From the NCBI GenBank assembly GCA_023423335.1, contig JAFAFU010000008.1, positions 1 to 28,403 on the forward strand: a DNA stretch of 28,403 nucleotides, written 5' to 3'. Made by a program: the position numbers and the translations under genes. The notes beneath the pieces were generated by a model. The model had not been told where the DNA came from. It saw only the letters and a list, made by a program, of their open reading frames with translations, and made no database searches. Source of the stretch: Bacillota bacterium. GTDB lineage: Bacteria; Bacillota; Clostridia; Lachnospirales; Lachnospiraceae. Shown here piece after piece: positions 17,049 through 25,641 of this stretch. How positions within the stretch are numbered: position 1 is the stretch's first letter; every line of letters begins with the position of its first letter.

Positions 17049-17717
17049 TTATTGTGTTATATACTCTTCTATCTTAGTCGTACCCAAAGCACTTTCTTTT
17101 ATCCTATTGGAATTATCCACGACTCTATATCGTTCAATGAGAAAACCTTGAGGGTTGTCATCACTCCGGATTGATTCCCTGAGATAGCACTCCGTCACCA
17201 GATTCCGCTCTGTCGTTACCCCCTTGCGGGTAATATATTGAATCGCATACGTCTTGGCATAATAGGGATGACTATTGAAGTCTATATCGATCTTTTCGAT
17301 CTCTATCCTCTGACTGACACCTCCGGAGATAATGCTGTTGTAATACGACTTGTCGGCCAAGTCTTGATACAACCGCGACACACTGCCATCACCCATCTTT
17401 ATGGCTTTTGAGAGGTTGCTTTCTATTGCTTTGACATCAGGAGAGAGCGTATAAAAAAACGTATGAAACCGCTTCAGATGTTCTCTTGCCTCTACCGGTC
17501 TATTCGCTTTTGCATCTTGTGACAACGCCAACATCAAACTCTTTCCTTGGTCAAGTACATAGATCTTCTCACGTTCTTTTTGAGCAAAGAAAAAAAAAGC
17601 AACGACAGCGACCGTACAAACGATGCAGGAAAGGACAATAGCGCCCCATGCAAAATTGCGTAACGTCTTATAGCCGTCCGACAAACTATTTAAGCTTTTG
17701 AAATTATACTTCTCCAT
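17049..17717 (-). CDS. traK: Conjugative transposon protein TraK (VirB8-like)
   Basis: The 222-residue product has a short cytoplasmic start, one transmembrane helix at about 23-45, and a periplasmic domain with the TraK signatures KIYVLDQGKSL, NRPVEAREHLKRFHTFFYTL and a C-terminal LVTECYLRESIRSDDNPQGF. TraK is the VirB8-like scaffold component of the inner-membrane complex. Length is normal for the family. It lies 52 nt after the long traJ-like gene and 22 nt before traL. Confidence 0.9.
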   Translation of the reverse strand: MEKYNFKSLNSLSDGYKTLRNFAWGAIVLSCIVCTVAVVAFFFFAQKEREKIYVLDQGKSLMLALSQDAKANRPVEAREHLKRFHTFFYTLSPDVKAIESNLSKAIKMGDGSVSRLYQDLADKSYYNSIISGGVSQRIEIEKIDIDFNSHPYYAKTYAIQYITRKGVTTERNLVTECYLRESIRSDDNPQGFLIERYRVVDNSNRIKESALGTTKIEEYITQ

Positions 17718-17769
17718 CTACTTTCTCTTTTTATTTCCTACAGATTGTTTTTGACATCAAACCGAAAAT

Positions 17770-19629
17770 TTATTTTTGTCTCTTTTCCTCTTCTTCTTTT
17801 GCTTCTTTCATAACCCCTCTTGTTGCCGAGACCCTGTTTCTAAAGCCCAAACGCCTGTACATACGCTCCTTGCGCTCTGCATCGTATCGATCGTTCCACT
17901 CTTGCGAAAGGCTGTGACGACTTACATACTTTGGCGTATATGGATCCTTTAGCTTATAGCTTAACCCTCGTTGTTCCCAGAGCTTCTTTCTTTCGTCTGA
18001 TCCACCAATCTTCTCTTCTTCGCTCTCTGACGACGATGGTGTAGATGAAACGATGTCCTCATCCCTCCTGTCCTCTGATTCTTCCTCTTGGACAGTGGAA
18101 TTCCGGACAGTAGAATTTTCTCCGGAAGCGATCTCTGAAGCTCCTAAAGTCCTATTTCTGATGTCACCTCCTCCATTCGTCGACTCAGACTTTGGTGAGG
18201 CAATCTCTTCGGAACTAATAGAAGAGGAACCTGTTTTTATTTCTTCGCCAACATCTTCTCCCGGCACCGCCGCATGATCATCAGACTCAAATGTGCGGGT
18301 TCGTATATCATTGCTGTCCCCATAAGCAGTAATGCCACTGTCGTATTCTTTTTGGGAGAGACTCTCGGGACCCTTTCTCAATAAGGATGCAAGGTTATAA
18401 GCATCGTACTTACTGTATCCGAGTCCCCTTAATGAACTTGCAATCGTCCCTTGTAATTGATCTCCCTTTTTAGAATGATCTCCTTTATTGAGTAGCAGAT
18501 CCTGCATGTGATGAGAATACCCACCGATATCTTCAAACCTGTCCTTAAAGGCGGTATCAAAAGCATCTTTCCAAGACATATTTTTCTGCCCCTTAAGCGC
18601 TTCTTTTAGTCCCCCACCACCGGTCTTATACTTCAGAATTTCCGAAGCCATACCTTTACCTGCGTTGGATATGCCACTCAACTTATGTTTAATGTCACCA
18701 CCTGTGGCATCGGCCCCGGAATGCATCAGTTGAGAGACACCACCTTGAAGACTGCCCATACCTCCACTCGATTGAATCGCCATACCGGCTAAAGTAGGAA
18801 CCCTAAAGAAGAGAAGAGCACATCCAATCATAAGCAGGCTCGACAAGACGACATCAAAAGCCGAGGACACCCAGTCCCCATTCCCTATGCCGGCTTGAGC
18901 ATAGATGTTTTGAAAGAAGGTCTTCAAAATGACAGCCAATGGACCCCACAAGCCGATGGAGATATAACGACCAAGCCACGAACTAAAATTGTCCGAAAAC
19001 ATAGGAAAGATGGCCATAGCAACGGCGAAGGGACCCAATAAGGAAAGAACCGTCAGATAGACCTGCTGCAGTATCATAAATGCTACATAGCAGGCATTGA
19101 ATAGGGAGACAGCAAAAGCATTCGTCATCTCGTCTGTATTGTCGACAAGTTCGACAGCTCTATTCCTCGCCCCCGTCGCAGCAGCAGCGCCGGCAGTCAT
19201 CAATACCCCTCTGTCGTCATAACCCTTGCCCAAAAGAACATCATCAACGCCCATATTGGCAATAGCCTCTTCTTCCGGCTTGAAAATAAAACTATTATCC
19301 TTTGAAGTAGACACAGTAAACATAGAGTCATCGCCACTAACCAGAATCTCACTCTTTGCCTTTTCTTCCATCCAGACAAAAACCTTATCCATCATAACAA
19401 TGAAAACATTTAGATTCATGGCAATAAGCCCGATTAGAAACGGCTTAATCAACGCATAAAAATCAATCGGTTGATTCCGCACAAGAGAAGGATAGACGAT
19501 ATTGCCAATGGCAAAAATCATTGCCAAGGAGATGATGGCAATAACGGCGCTATTCAAATCCCCCGAATAGGCAGTCAGAATCTCCGACTTTAGCGTCTTG
19601 ACAAAACTAAGAGTATTATCTAGAAACAT
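17770..19629 (-). CDS. Second TraJ-like (VirB6/TrbL-type) membrane protein with long C-terminal extension
   Basis: The 619-residue product has a TraJ-type membrane core (about 1-290) with several transmembrane helices and the motifs RNQPIDFYALIKPFLIG, LGPFAVAMAIFPMF and RVPTLAGMAIQSSGGMG. These line up with RNEPIDFWGLFRPVIVG, VGPLAFAFSIFPMF and YVPTLSDMIVNGAGG in the adjacent 335-residue protein. Beyond this is a soluble extension of about 320 residues, Ser/Glu/Asp-rich at about 440-540 and ending in charged helices. TraJ is normally about 330 residues, so this is a duplicated and extended copy. It starts 6 nt after the upstream traJ stop. It probably forms part of the inner-membrane channel; the extension may face the cytoplasm. 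Confidence 0.8.
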   Translation of the reverse strand: MFLDNTLSFVKTLKSEILTAYSGDLNSAVIAIISLAMIFAIGNIVYPSLVRNQPIDFYALIKPFLIGLIAMNLNVFIVMMDKVFVWMEEKAKSEILVSGDDSMFTVSTSKDNSFIFKPEEEAIANMGVDDVLLGKGYDDRGVLMTAGAAAATGARNRAVELVDNTDEMTNAFAVSLFNACYVAFMILQQVYLTVLSLLGPFAVAMAIFPMFSDNFSSWLGRYISIGLWGPLAVILKTFFQNIYAQAGIGNGDWVSSAFDVVLSSLLMIGCALLFFRVPTLAGMAIQSSGGMGSLQGGVSQLMHSGADATGGDIKHKLSGISNAGKGMASEILKYKTGGGGLKEALKGQKNMSWKDAFDTAFKDRFEDIGGYSHHMQDLLLNKGDHSKKGDQLQGTIASSLRGLGYSKYDAYNLASLLRKGPESLSQKEYDSGITAYGDSNDIRTRTFESDDHAAVPGEDVGEEIKTGSSSISSEEIASPKSESTNGGGDIRNRTLGASEIASGENSTVRNSTVQEEESEDRRDEDIVSSTPSSSESEEEKIGGSDERKKLWEQRGLSYKLKDPYTPKYVSRHSLSQEWNDRYDAERKERMYRRLGFRNRVSATRGVMKEAKEEEEKRQK

Positions 19630-19635
19630 AATCCG

Positions 19636-20643
19636 TTATTTCTTGCCTATGAGTTTCGATGCTTTGTTTAGAACACTCTTAGGGGCTCCACTAATGCCGC
19701 CTAACCCTCCTGCTCCGTTTACGATCATATCGCTAAGTGTAGGCACATACAGAAACATAAACGCAACAAGTAAAAAAAGAAGGGAGGTCATGATGCTCTC
19801 CAGGGCACCGCTCCAGCCTCCGGAGAAATCCAGCACGGTGTTGGAGGTGTCTATAGTGGTGCGTAAATAATTATTGAAGACCCGGAGAATGTTGGCAATG
19901 AACCCCCAAAGACCCACGTTGATGAACTTTGACAGCCATACGGACAAGCCACTCCTAAACATCGGAAAAATAGAAAAAGCAAACGCCAAAGGACCGACCA
20001 AACACAGGATCAATAAACAGATCTGCTGCCAAACTATCAACCCTGCATAAAAAATATACTCAACGATGTCAGAGAGAAAAAATAACAAGCCAACAAGTAC
20101 TTTCCCTATCACTTGGGGGACAACAGAATATAAATTGCTTATCGTGTTAATAATGGAGAAATCCGGATCTTCCAGCTCAAAAGTGCTCATATCGGCTCCC
20201 GTCGCCGCTTTCTCATCCCATATCTTCTTCGCCTCAGGAGAGGTGGTATAAATAATCCTCTCCATAAAGGACATATCTTTGTAGGTCTCAGATTTCTTCG
20301 CCCAGTCCGAACCCATCTTGTCGCTCAACCGATCCGCCGATTGGGTGACGTAAGTGCCGGACAGATTGGTCATGGCAGAGGAGAGACGAAGAAGAGGAGC
20401 AGCGACCGTCACATGAAAAGAGACGACAACAAGCCCGACGATAACAGGACGGAAAAGACCCCAAAAATCAATCGGTTCGTTACGCGCCAGTGCGGGAAGG
20501 ACAATATCCAAAACCGCAACAATGAAAGCAATGGAAACAATAGCCAAAGATATTGTCTGCATAAACGTAAACTCCCCTGCTAACTCTTGGGTGTAGCTGC
20601 GAGCCGAATCAATGACCCCTTGTAAAAAATTATATTCTCCCAT
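19636..20643 (-). CDS. traJ: Conjugative transposon protein TraJ (VirB6/TrbL-type)
   Basis: The 335-residue product is a polytopic membrane protein of the TraJ/TrbL family: helices at about 28-52 and 60-85, a soluble loop, and a cluster of helices at about 175-300 with LCLVGPLAFAFSIFPMF and a Gly-rich end (GAGGLGGISG). Its length matches TraJ of CTnDOT-like elements, so I take it as the canonical copy and the following 619-residue gene as the paralogue. It lies 32 nt after the second traI-like gene. It is an inner-membrane channel component. Confidence 0.88.
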   Translation of the reverse strand: MGEYNFLQGVIDSARSYTQELAGEFTFMQTISLAIVSIAFIVAVLDIVLPALARNEPIDFWGLFRPVIVGLVVVSFHVTVAAPLLRLSSAMTNLSGTYVTQSADRLSDKMGSDWAKKSETYKDMSFMERIIYTTSPEAKKIWDEKAATGADMSTFELEDPDFSIINTISNLYSVVPQVIGKVLVGLLFFLSDIVEYIFYAGLIVWQQICLLILCLVGPLAFAFSIFPMFRSGLSVWLSKFINVGLWGFIANILRVFNNYLRTTIDTSNTVLDFSGGWSGALESIMTSLLFLLVAFMFLYVPTLSDMIVNGAGGLGGISGAPKSVLNKASKLIGKK

Positions 20644-20675
20644 CTTCGTATCTCACTCTTATTGTGCCACTACAG

Positions 20676-21332
20676 TCACCTCAGAAATAGCAGCTCTTTT
20701 TTTAGCTTCAACGCCTTGCGCTCCTGAAATTCCTTGTTTGTCATCGATTTCTGCTTGCACACGTGATAAAGGCATGCACTTTTGTAGTCTCGTACAATCC
20801 GGGATAGCTCCATAATGAGCGCATAACGCTCTCCGTCACTCATCTTGACAGACTTACTGCGGATGACGTTGGTGATACGACCCAAGACCTCTTTTCTTAA
20901 GTCGGAGAGAAGAGCTTGCTCTTTACGCTCAAAAAAAGCGGCTTGCTCAGGAGTGAAGAGGTCGGGGTGGACACTCCGTGCTACTTTTGCACTGGAAAGA
21001 AGACGGACACATTGCTCTACATCCTTACTGAGCTGCAACACTTCCTTCGAGTTCGATATAAACGGACTGACACGTGTCATGGCATCATTGATGTCCTGTA
21101 TCTTCTTCAGACTCCCTCCGATACTTTCATTTGCCTGTTTGAGATCCGCGTTAATGACGTTCAGTTGCTTGGTCTCTTTTTGCAGTTGCCGTAGGACGGC
21201 ACTCTCTTTGTCCCCGTCACCGGAGACACCTATGACGGCTGAAAGTATATCTCCGACAACATCTTGAGCACTCACAAAAGAAGGGATGCCGGAGAGTAAT
21301 CCGATCACGAGTGCGATAATTGTCTTTTTCAT
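20676..21332 (-). CDS. TraI-like secreted protein (DUF4141), copy 2
   Basis: The 218-residue product has a signal peptide (MKKTIIALVIGLLSGIPSFVSAQ) and a helical body. Near the C-terminus VKMSDGERYALIMELSRIV corresponds to LQMTDGERLNLIIQTKQEL in the previous gene and to the LSMTDKER region I recall from TraI of Bacteroides elements. The two genes are therefore diverged tandem paralogues. It is probably a periplasmic or pilus-associated component, possibly VirB5-like. It is separated from the first copy by 98 nt containing five 8-bp repeats. Confidence 0.7.
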   Translation of the reverse strand: MKKTIIALVIGLLSGIPSFVSAQDVVGDILSAVIGVSGDGDKESAVLRQLQKETKQLNVINADLKQANESIGGSLKKIQDINDAMTRVSPFISNSKEVLQLSKDVEQCVRLLSSAKVARSVHPDLFTPEQAAFFERKEQALLSDLRKEVLGRITNVIRSKSVKMSDGERYALIMELSRIVRDYKSACLYHVCKQKSMTNKEFQERKALKLKKELLFLR

Positions 21333-21349
21333 TGATTATTTGTTCATTT

Positions 21350-21389
21350 GTTTAGCCGTTTAGCTGTTTAGCTTTTTAGCTGTTTAGTT
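21350..21389. repeat. Five tandem 8-bp repeats between the two traI-like genes
   Basis: The units GTTTAGCC, GTTTAGCT, GTTTAGCT, TTTTAGCT and GTTTAGTT follow without gaps. They lie 18 nt upstream of the second traI-like start, in its leader. They are a candidate slippage site or protein-binding array. Confidence 0.8.
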
Positions 21390-21430
21390 GGTTATGTATG
21401 TTTTGCCGTACTTATAGAAGATATTGAGTG

Positions 21431-22165
21431 CTATGAGAGATAAATTAGGGATATCATACGCTGTTCATACTCCTTATCCTTTGCGTTTTGACGAGAATAG
21501 TATTCTATCTTCTGCTTCAGATAGATAAGCGTGTGGTACAACTTCTTCAGTTCCTGCTTCGTCTGTATAATCAGATTCAGGCGTTCACCGTCCGTCATCT
21601 GTAAAGTGGCATCCCCGCTGAAATCGGATTGAGAGGCAACGAAATCGGCATTCGAGACGGCTTCCATACGGTTAAAGAAGAGATGTTCGGCTTGGCTGCT
21701 GACATTGATGAGTTGACGACCAATGGCTATCTTTTGTTCCACCGGAAGATCTGAGATACTTGATAGATGATTGCTTATAGACGTGTACGCCATATGGATG
21801 GCTCGACCGTATGCGACCATATCTTTTAAGTCTTGAAGACCGGTGATGCCCGGATTTAACTTATTGACCAAATCGTACATCCCTTCATACTCTTGCAGGA
21901 CTTTGTAGTTGAGCTGCTTGAGTTTCTGCATCCCGTCTTCTTTGGTCATCACGGTGCCAAGAGCCGCGTTACTGCCCCCTAACTCAGTTAAGACCTGATC
22001 ACGCTGACTGAATACTTGCTCCATCTTGTACCTTTGGTAGATGGACTTGCCTATGTCAAAGATAACCCTGGCTATCTGCGCTTCAGCACTCACCGACGTT
22101 AGAAACATGCCGCCAATACTTAACGCAATAAGCGAGAGAAACACATGTCTTCTGTTCTTTTTCAT
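21431..22165 (-). CDS. traI: TraI-like secreted protein (DUF4141), copy 1
   Basis: The 244-residue product has a signal peptide (MKKNRRHVFLSLIALSIGGM, cleavage near SAEAQ) and a mostly helical body with GERLNLIIQTKQELKKL near residue 195. The position just after traG fits TraI; TraH, which sometimes lies between, is absent. The 218-residue next gene is a diverged relative. It is a likely periplasmic component of the transfer apparatus. It starts 31 nt after traG. The family call rests on the signal peptide, the helical pattern and the M(T/S)DGER motif. Confidence 0.72.
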   Translation of the reverse strand: MKKNRRHVFLSLIALSIGGMFLTSVSAEAQIARVIFDIGKSIYQRYKMEQVFSQRDQVLTELGGSNAALGTVMTKEDGMQKLKQLNYKVLQEYEGMYDLVNKLNPGITGLQDLKDMVAYGRAIHMAYTSISNHLSSISDLPVEQKIAIGRQLINVSSQAEHLFFNRMEAVSNADFVASQSDFSGDATLQMTDGERLNLIIQTKQELKKLYHTLIYLKQKIEYYSRQNAKDKEYEQRMISLIYLS

Positions 22166-22196
22166 ATGCTTATTCTGTGTTTGTGTAGTTTTATTA

Positions 22197-24716
22197 TTAC
22201 TTCGGCTTTACTTTGTGTCGCTTGATATACTCGACTATCGCTTGCTTTGTTGTTGCACCAAGCTCCTTCTTGATACTCTCGATCTCATACTTTTCGGACG
22301 CATTGGTGCCAAAGCACATGCGCTCCATGTCGCTGACCTCAGTGGCATAAACACCGCTGAAGTTGCTGCCCAAACCAATCCATACTTCTCTGTACTGGTT
22401 CCTACCGGTGTAGTCATTGTGGGTGTTTATGGAAAAGATTTCCGCCTGTTGCTGATTGCTCAATCCCAAGAAGTCTCGCACATCCTCAAATCTACGGAGG
22501 TACTTCTTTTGATCCAACAAAATCTTACAGTCGCTCTGTGATACTACGGTGTCCTTGATGATATCCGATCCCAAAAGGTCATCCAATTCTTGAGTGACCA
22601 CAATAGCTTCTCCATCATATTTGCGGACAGTCTTAAACACCCCTTTGATGTATTCGGCGAACTTGTCGTTCATAATGGCTTTCCAGGCCTCCTCTATGAT
22701 CAATATCTTTTTGCCGTTGATGCGCTTAACCTTACTCATATACGCATCCATAATGATGATGGTGGTTAATGGGAGAAGGATAGGATTATTTTTGATGTTG
22801 TCTAACTCGAAGATGACAAATCGCTTATCAAAGATGTCTGTCGCCACATCACTGTTCAACAGCCGGTCATAACGACCTCCGACATAAAACTGAGAAAGGG
22901 TATGTAGCATATTGCCAAGGTCAAAATCGGATACCTTGACCTCAATTTCGCTGCGTGAAAGATTCTCCCTGAACTCGTCGCGCAGATATTCGTAGTATCC
23001 GTTAAAGTTACCTTTGCCGTTATCCCGCTCTGCCACTATGCGCAGATACTCCAAGATGCTTTGATCCACAAACTTTTTCTCCGAAGGCATATACGTTCCG
23101 CCCATCTTCCACAAAAACGAGATAATCGAGCTGATGGTGTCGATTTGCTCTTGGTCGAAAGAACCATGTTTGGCAAAAAATGGGTTGAATGATATAGGAT
23201 CGTCTTCCGTCGCAGTAAAATAAAGTCCATCTTCACCCCGGGTGCGCTCATTGATGATCTCACACTGGTATTGGTACGAATGACCAATATCCACAATAAG
23301 GATGTGAGCCCCTTGATCATAGTATTGACGAACCATATGGTTCGTAAAAAACGACTTCCCTGACCCCGACGGACCAAGAATAAACTTGTTCTTGTTCGTT
23401 ATCGTCCCATCCTTATACGGCTTATCCGAGATGTCTATCTTCACAGGGGTCCCCGTCAGACGGTCACATAGCGAGATATAGAACGGAGAGGTAGTATCCC
23501 TCGTGTTACTCTCACTCGCAAATAGACAGACACCTTGCTCCAAGCCCGTCAAAAACAACTCCTCATGGGGTAAGTCGCCACCGTTGCCCGGAATGGCTGC
23601 CCAAAAAACGATGGGAGCATCCAACGTCATAACCTTAGCGGTCATAGAGATGCTCGCCAGCTTCTTGGCGATCTCGAGACCGTTATTCTTGAGCATACCG
23701 TTGTCTTCAGACCATATCATTACATTACAATGACACTCCACGGCTCGGACACCGTTGATCCTCATATCCTCGAGAAAATCCTGACAGAACCCGGCATTCA
23801 CCCTGTTCTCAATAAAAAGTTGGCTCATGGCAATGAGACCTTTCTGACGGGCTTCGACCTCTTCTTTTTTCTTCTCGGAGTCGGTGAGGTAGATATATTG
23901 GTTTAAGATATGAGGCTTCTTTAACCCCAGCCCCAAAGGAAACATCGTGGAGACCATCAATGACGTGTTGGAAGTAGAATAGTCACTGCTCTCTTGTTGA
24001 GGACTTATTTCGGCCGGCAACTGATCCAGGGAGGTGATGGCATGAATGGAAACAAGATTGTTGCCAACCTTAATACGGTCTTCATCAAGGTCGCTCCCGA
24101 ACTCCACATCTCCCAGTTCCAAACCTCCAAGTGAGAACAGCAGGTCATAAAGTCCCGGCTTGCCGGGGGTACCCACGATCTCGTCCGTGGTGAGCCGGCG
24201 AACTCTCATTACTTTCGAATCATTCAGGACAGACTCGAATTGTTCTACCGCATCAAGGAATTTCTGTTGCTCTCCGGGACTTACCTTACTGCCCACATAG
24301 TTCTTGGAAGTCAACATCGAAGCAATGCCCCCTGCTTCCATCTGCTTCATATTGGTTTTGGTCAAGTAGAGATAGCACTTATGCTTTAAGTAGATCCTCC
24401 CGTCAAAATTCTTCCAGTAATGCTCATCTAGTAATGACCAATATTTGCGTCCCGTGGAGTCATATTTTTCGGTATAGTAAAAGTCCTGTTTATGGACAAC
24501 GGTGGGCGCAGGCAGCATCCGCAAGACTTTACACCACGTCTCGTGCATCAAGTTATATTCGCCATAAGATATGGTAAAAACCTCAGGCAGATACAACTCG
24601 AACAGCACAGACACCTCTCCCCGTTTGCTAATGACACAGTCATTCTCAACGGACATTATGGGGAAACTCTTTTCAAAGTCTATCACTTGACTCATACTCT
24701 TTATTGCACTTGGCAT
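22197..24716 (-). CDS. traG: Conjugative transposon ATPase TraG (VirB4-type)
   Basis: The 839-residue product is the VirB4-like ATPase that powers pilus and channel assembly. The N-terminal domain (about 15-420) is of VirB4/TraG type (DFEKSFPIMSVENDCVISK; HKCYLYLTKT). The Walker A motif GPSGSGKS is at 448-455 and Walker B ILIIEEAW at 671-678, with a downstream VTQELDDLL sensor-like segment. Length equals that of CTnDOT TraG (about 836). Its start is only 17 nt downstream of the 3' end of a tRNA-Ser gene on the same strand, so tRNA processing would leave the traG message with a very short leader. The name follows Bacteroides usage and does not mean a VirD4 coupling protein. Confidence 0.95.
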   Translation of the reverse strand: MPSAIKSMSQVIDFEKSFPIMSVENDCVISKRGEVSVLFELYLPEVFTISYGEYNLMHETWCKVLRMLPAPTVVHKQDFYYTEKYDSTGRKYWSLLDEHYWKNFDGRIYLKHKCYLYLTKTNMKQMEAGGIASMLTSKNYVGSKVSPGEQQKFLDAVEQFESVLNDSKVMRVRRLTTDEIVGTPGKPGLYDLLFSLGGLELGDVEFGSDLDEDRIKVGNNLVSIHAITSLDQLPAEISPQQESSDYSTSNTSLMVSTMFPLGLGLKKPHILNQYIYLTDSEKKKEEVEARQKGLIAMSQLFIENRVNAGFCQDFLEDMRINGVRAVECHCNVMIWSEDNGMLKNNGLEIAKKLASISMTAKVMTLDAPIVFWAAIPGNGGDLPHEELFLTGLEQGVCLFASESNTRDTTSPFYISLCDRLTGTPVKIDISDKPYKDGTITNKNKFILGPSGSGKSFFTNHMVRQYYDQGAHILIVDIGHSYQYQCEIINERTRGEDGLYFTATEDDPISFNPFFAKHGSFDQEQIDTISSIISFLWKMGGTYMPSEKKFVDQSILEYLRIVAERDNGKGNFNGYYEYLRDEFRENLSRSEIEVKVSDFDLGNMLHTLSQFYVGGRYDRLLNSDVATDIFDKRFVIFELDNIKNNPILLPLTTIIIMDAYMSKVKRINGKKILIIEEAWKAIMNDKFAEYIKGVFKTVRKYDGEAIVVTQELDDLLGSDIIKDTVVSQSDCKILLDQKKYLRRFEDVRDFLGLSNQQQAEIFSINTHNDYTGRNQYREVWIGLGSNFSGVYATEVSDMERMCFGTNASEKYEIESIKKELGATTKQAIVEYIKRHKVKPK

Positions 24717-24733
24717 GCTTTAAGTTTACATTG

Positions 24734-24823
24734 AGGAAGGAGCGGGATTCGAACCCGCGGAGCTTATCTTATTCGCCCTCCGGTTTTCAAGACCGGCGCA
24801 TTAAACCTCTCTGCCACCCTTCC
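24734..24823 (-). tRNA. tRNA-Ser(UGA) inside the transfer operon
   Basis: On the minus strand GGAAGGG pairs with TCCTTCC (one G-U) as the acceptor stem. The D-arm is GCA...TGC, the anticodon arm is CCGGT-CTTGAAA-ACCGG with anticodon TGA, the variable arm is long as in all serine tRNAs, and the T-arm is GCGGG-TTCGAAT-CCCGC. It spans 90 nt. The discriminator base reads T and is followed by CAA, so CCA is not encoded and the usual serine G73 is missing. It lies between traF and traG in the same orientation. Maturation by RNase P and 3' nucleases would cut the operon mRNA here. Confidence 0.92.
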
Positions 24824-24833
24824 GGAATGGCAC

Positions 24834-24851
24834 CGGCGTATCGCTACGCCG
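24834..24851. other. Small hairpin between traF and the tRNA
   Basis: CGGCGTA and TACGCCG form a perfect 7-bp stem with a TCGC loop, 10 nt before the tRNA 5' end. No T-run follows. It could protect the 3' end of the upstream message after tRNA processing. Confidence 0.45.
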
Positions 24852-24911
24852 ATGATCCATATTAAAAATTAAATAACAAAGTTCTTCATCACAATGACAT
24901 CACCTTAAATG

Positions 24912-25304
24912 CTAAAGCTCTTTACCTAACACATACTCCCCGTTATTCACACTATTTATCAGCCAATCGATCTCCCGCGCCTCAATGTCATAGAAGACAG
25001 GACGACGCAGAATGCTTCGGGCACTCTTTATTGTCACACCTGTTCCAACCATATCCCTTGCTCTGCGTTTCTTAAATCCGTAAGCCCCATATTTATTTTC
25101 AAATTTCTTGACTAAGAAGAAAAGGAAAATGAATAATCCGACACAAAGAATAGACGCGACAGCTATAGGGATGCCTATCGCCGTCATGATGAAGAAACCG
25201 ACAAATCCCAAGAAAAAAGCCACAAACAGATATGCCCAGAATATTAAGGGCAAGCCTCTCCACATAGCTCTCCTGTCTATTCCCTTATAAATGATGTATT
25301 TCAT
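24912..25304 (-). CDS. traF: Conjugative transposon protein TraF (DUF4133)
   Basis: I use the ATG at 25304 (130 residues, MKYIIYKGIDRRAMWRGLPL). The open frame continues upstream into the preceding traE-like gene, but those residues are an out-of-frame artefact. KGIDRR, two transmembrane helices (about 18-40 and 43-65) and the KYGAYGFKK region fit TraF (DUF4133), a VirB3-like inner-membrane protein. It begins 13 nt after the third traE-like stop. Downstream, an 88-nt gap leads to a tRNA gene before traG, its usual immediate neighbour. Confidence 0.88.
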   Translation of the reverse strand: MKYIIYKGIDRRAMWRGLPLIFWAYLFVAFFLGFVGFFIMTAIGIPIAVASILCVGLFIFLFFLVKKFENKYGAYGFKKRRARDMVGTGVTIKSARSILRRPVFYDIEAREIDWLINSVNNGEYVLGKEL

Positions 25305-25317
25305 AAAATGCACCCTC

Positions 25318-25641
25318 CTAAGCCTTAAACATTGTCTCCACAACGACAAAAGCGGCCCAAACGACGAGACAACCGCCAACCCAGTTAACAAGAGAACGGA
25401 CGGAGTCAGACTCTCCATTAAAAAACTTCCAGGCCGCCCTAATGGCTCCAATGTGAGCAAAAATGCCGGCCAGCAGGATAGAGACCGTGGTGGCGACTTC
25501 AGCGATCTTTTTAATCTCGCCCGTAACCTCTTCGCCAACCGCATACGCATTAGATGCCGAGATGGTAAAAAACAAAATGGTTAAGAAGAGACAGGAGAGA
25601 CACCGGACTGTATTCACTTGATGTAGTAACCCTTTTTTCAT
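25318..25641 (-). CDS. TraE-like pilin-type protein (DUF4134), copy 3
   Basis: The 107-residue product has a signal or first hydrophobic segment, then EVTGEIKKIAE, a second hydrophobic helix and the family ending WVGGCLVVWAAFVVVETMF. It overlaps the stop of the previous copy by 4 nt (ATGA), indicating coupled translation. DUF4134/TraE proteins are small VirB2-like membrane proteins, possibly the pilin. It is the closest copy to traF, the canonical position of traE. Confidence 0.87.
   Translation of the reverse strand: MKKGLLHQVNTVRCLSCLFLTILFFTISASNAYAVGEEVTGEIKKIAEVATTVSILLAGIFAHIGAIRAAWKFFNGESDSVRSLVNWVGGCLVVWAAFVVVETMFKA

Noticed and set aside
22041..22541. Plus-strand open frame of 166 codons across the traG/traI junction
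   Set aside because: It is antisense to the conserved C-terminus of TraG and to the signal peptide of the TraI-like protein, and is of low complexity.
24734..24823. tRNA-Ser as attachment site marking an ICE end
   Set aside because: Genes of one tra module (traF and traG) lie on both sides with their normal order, so there is no element boundary here.
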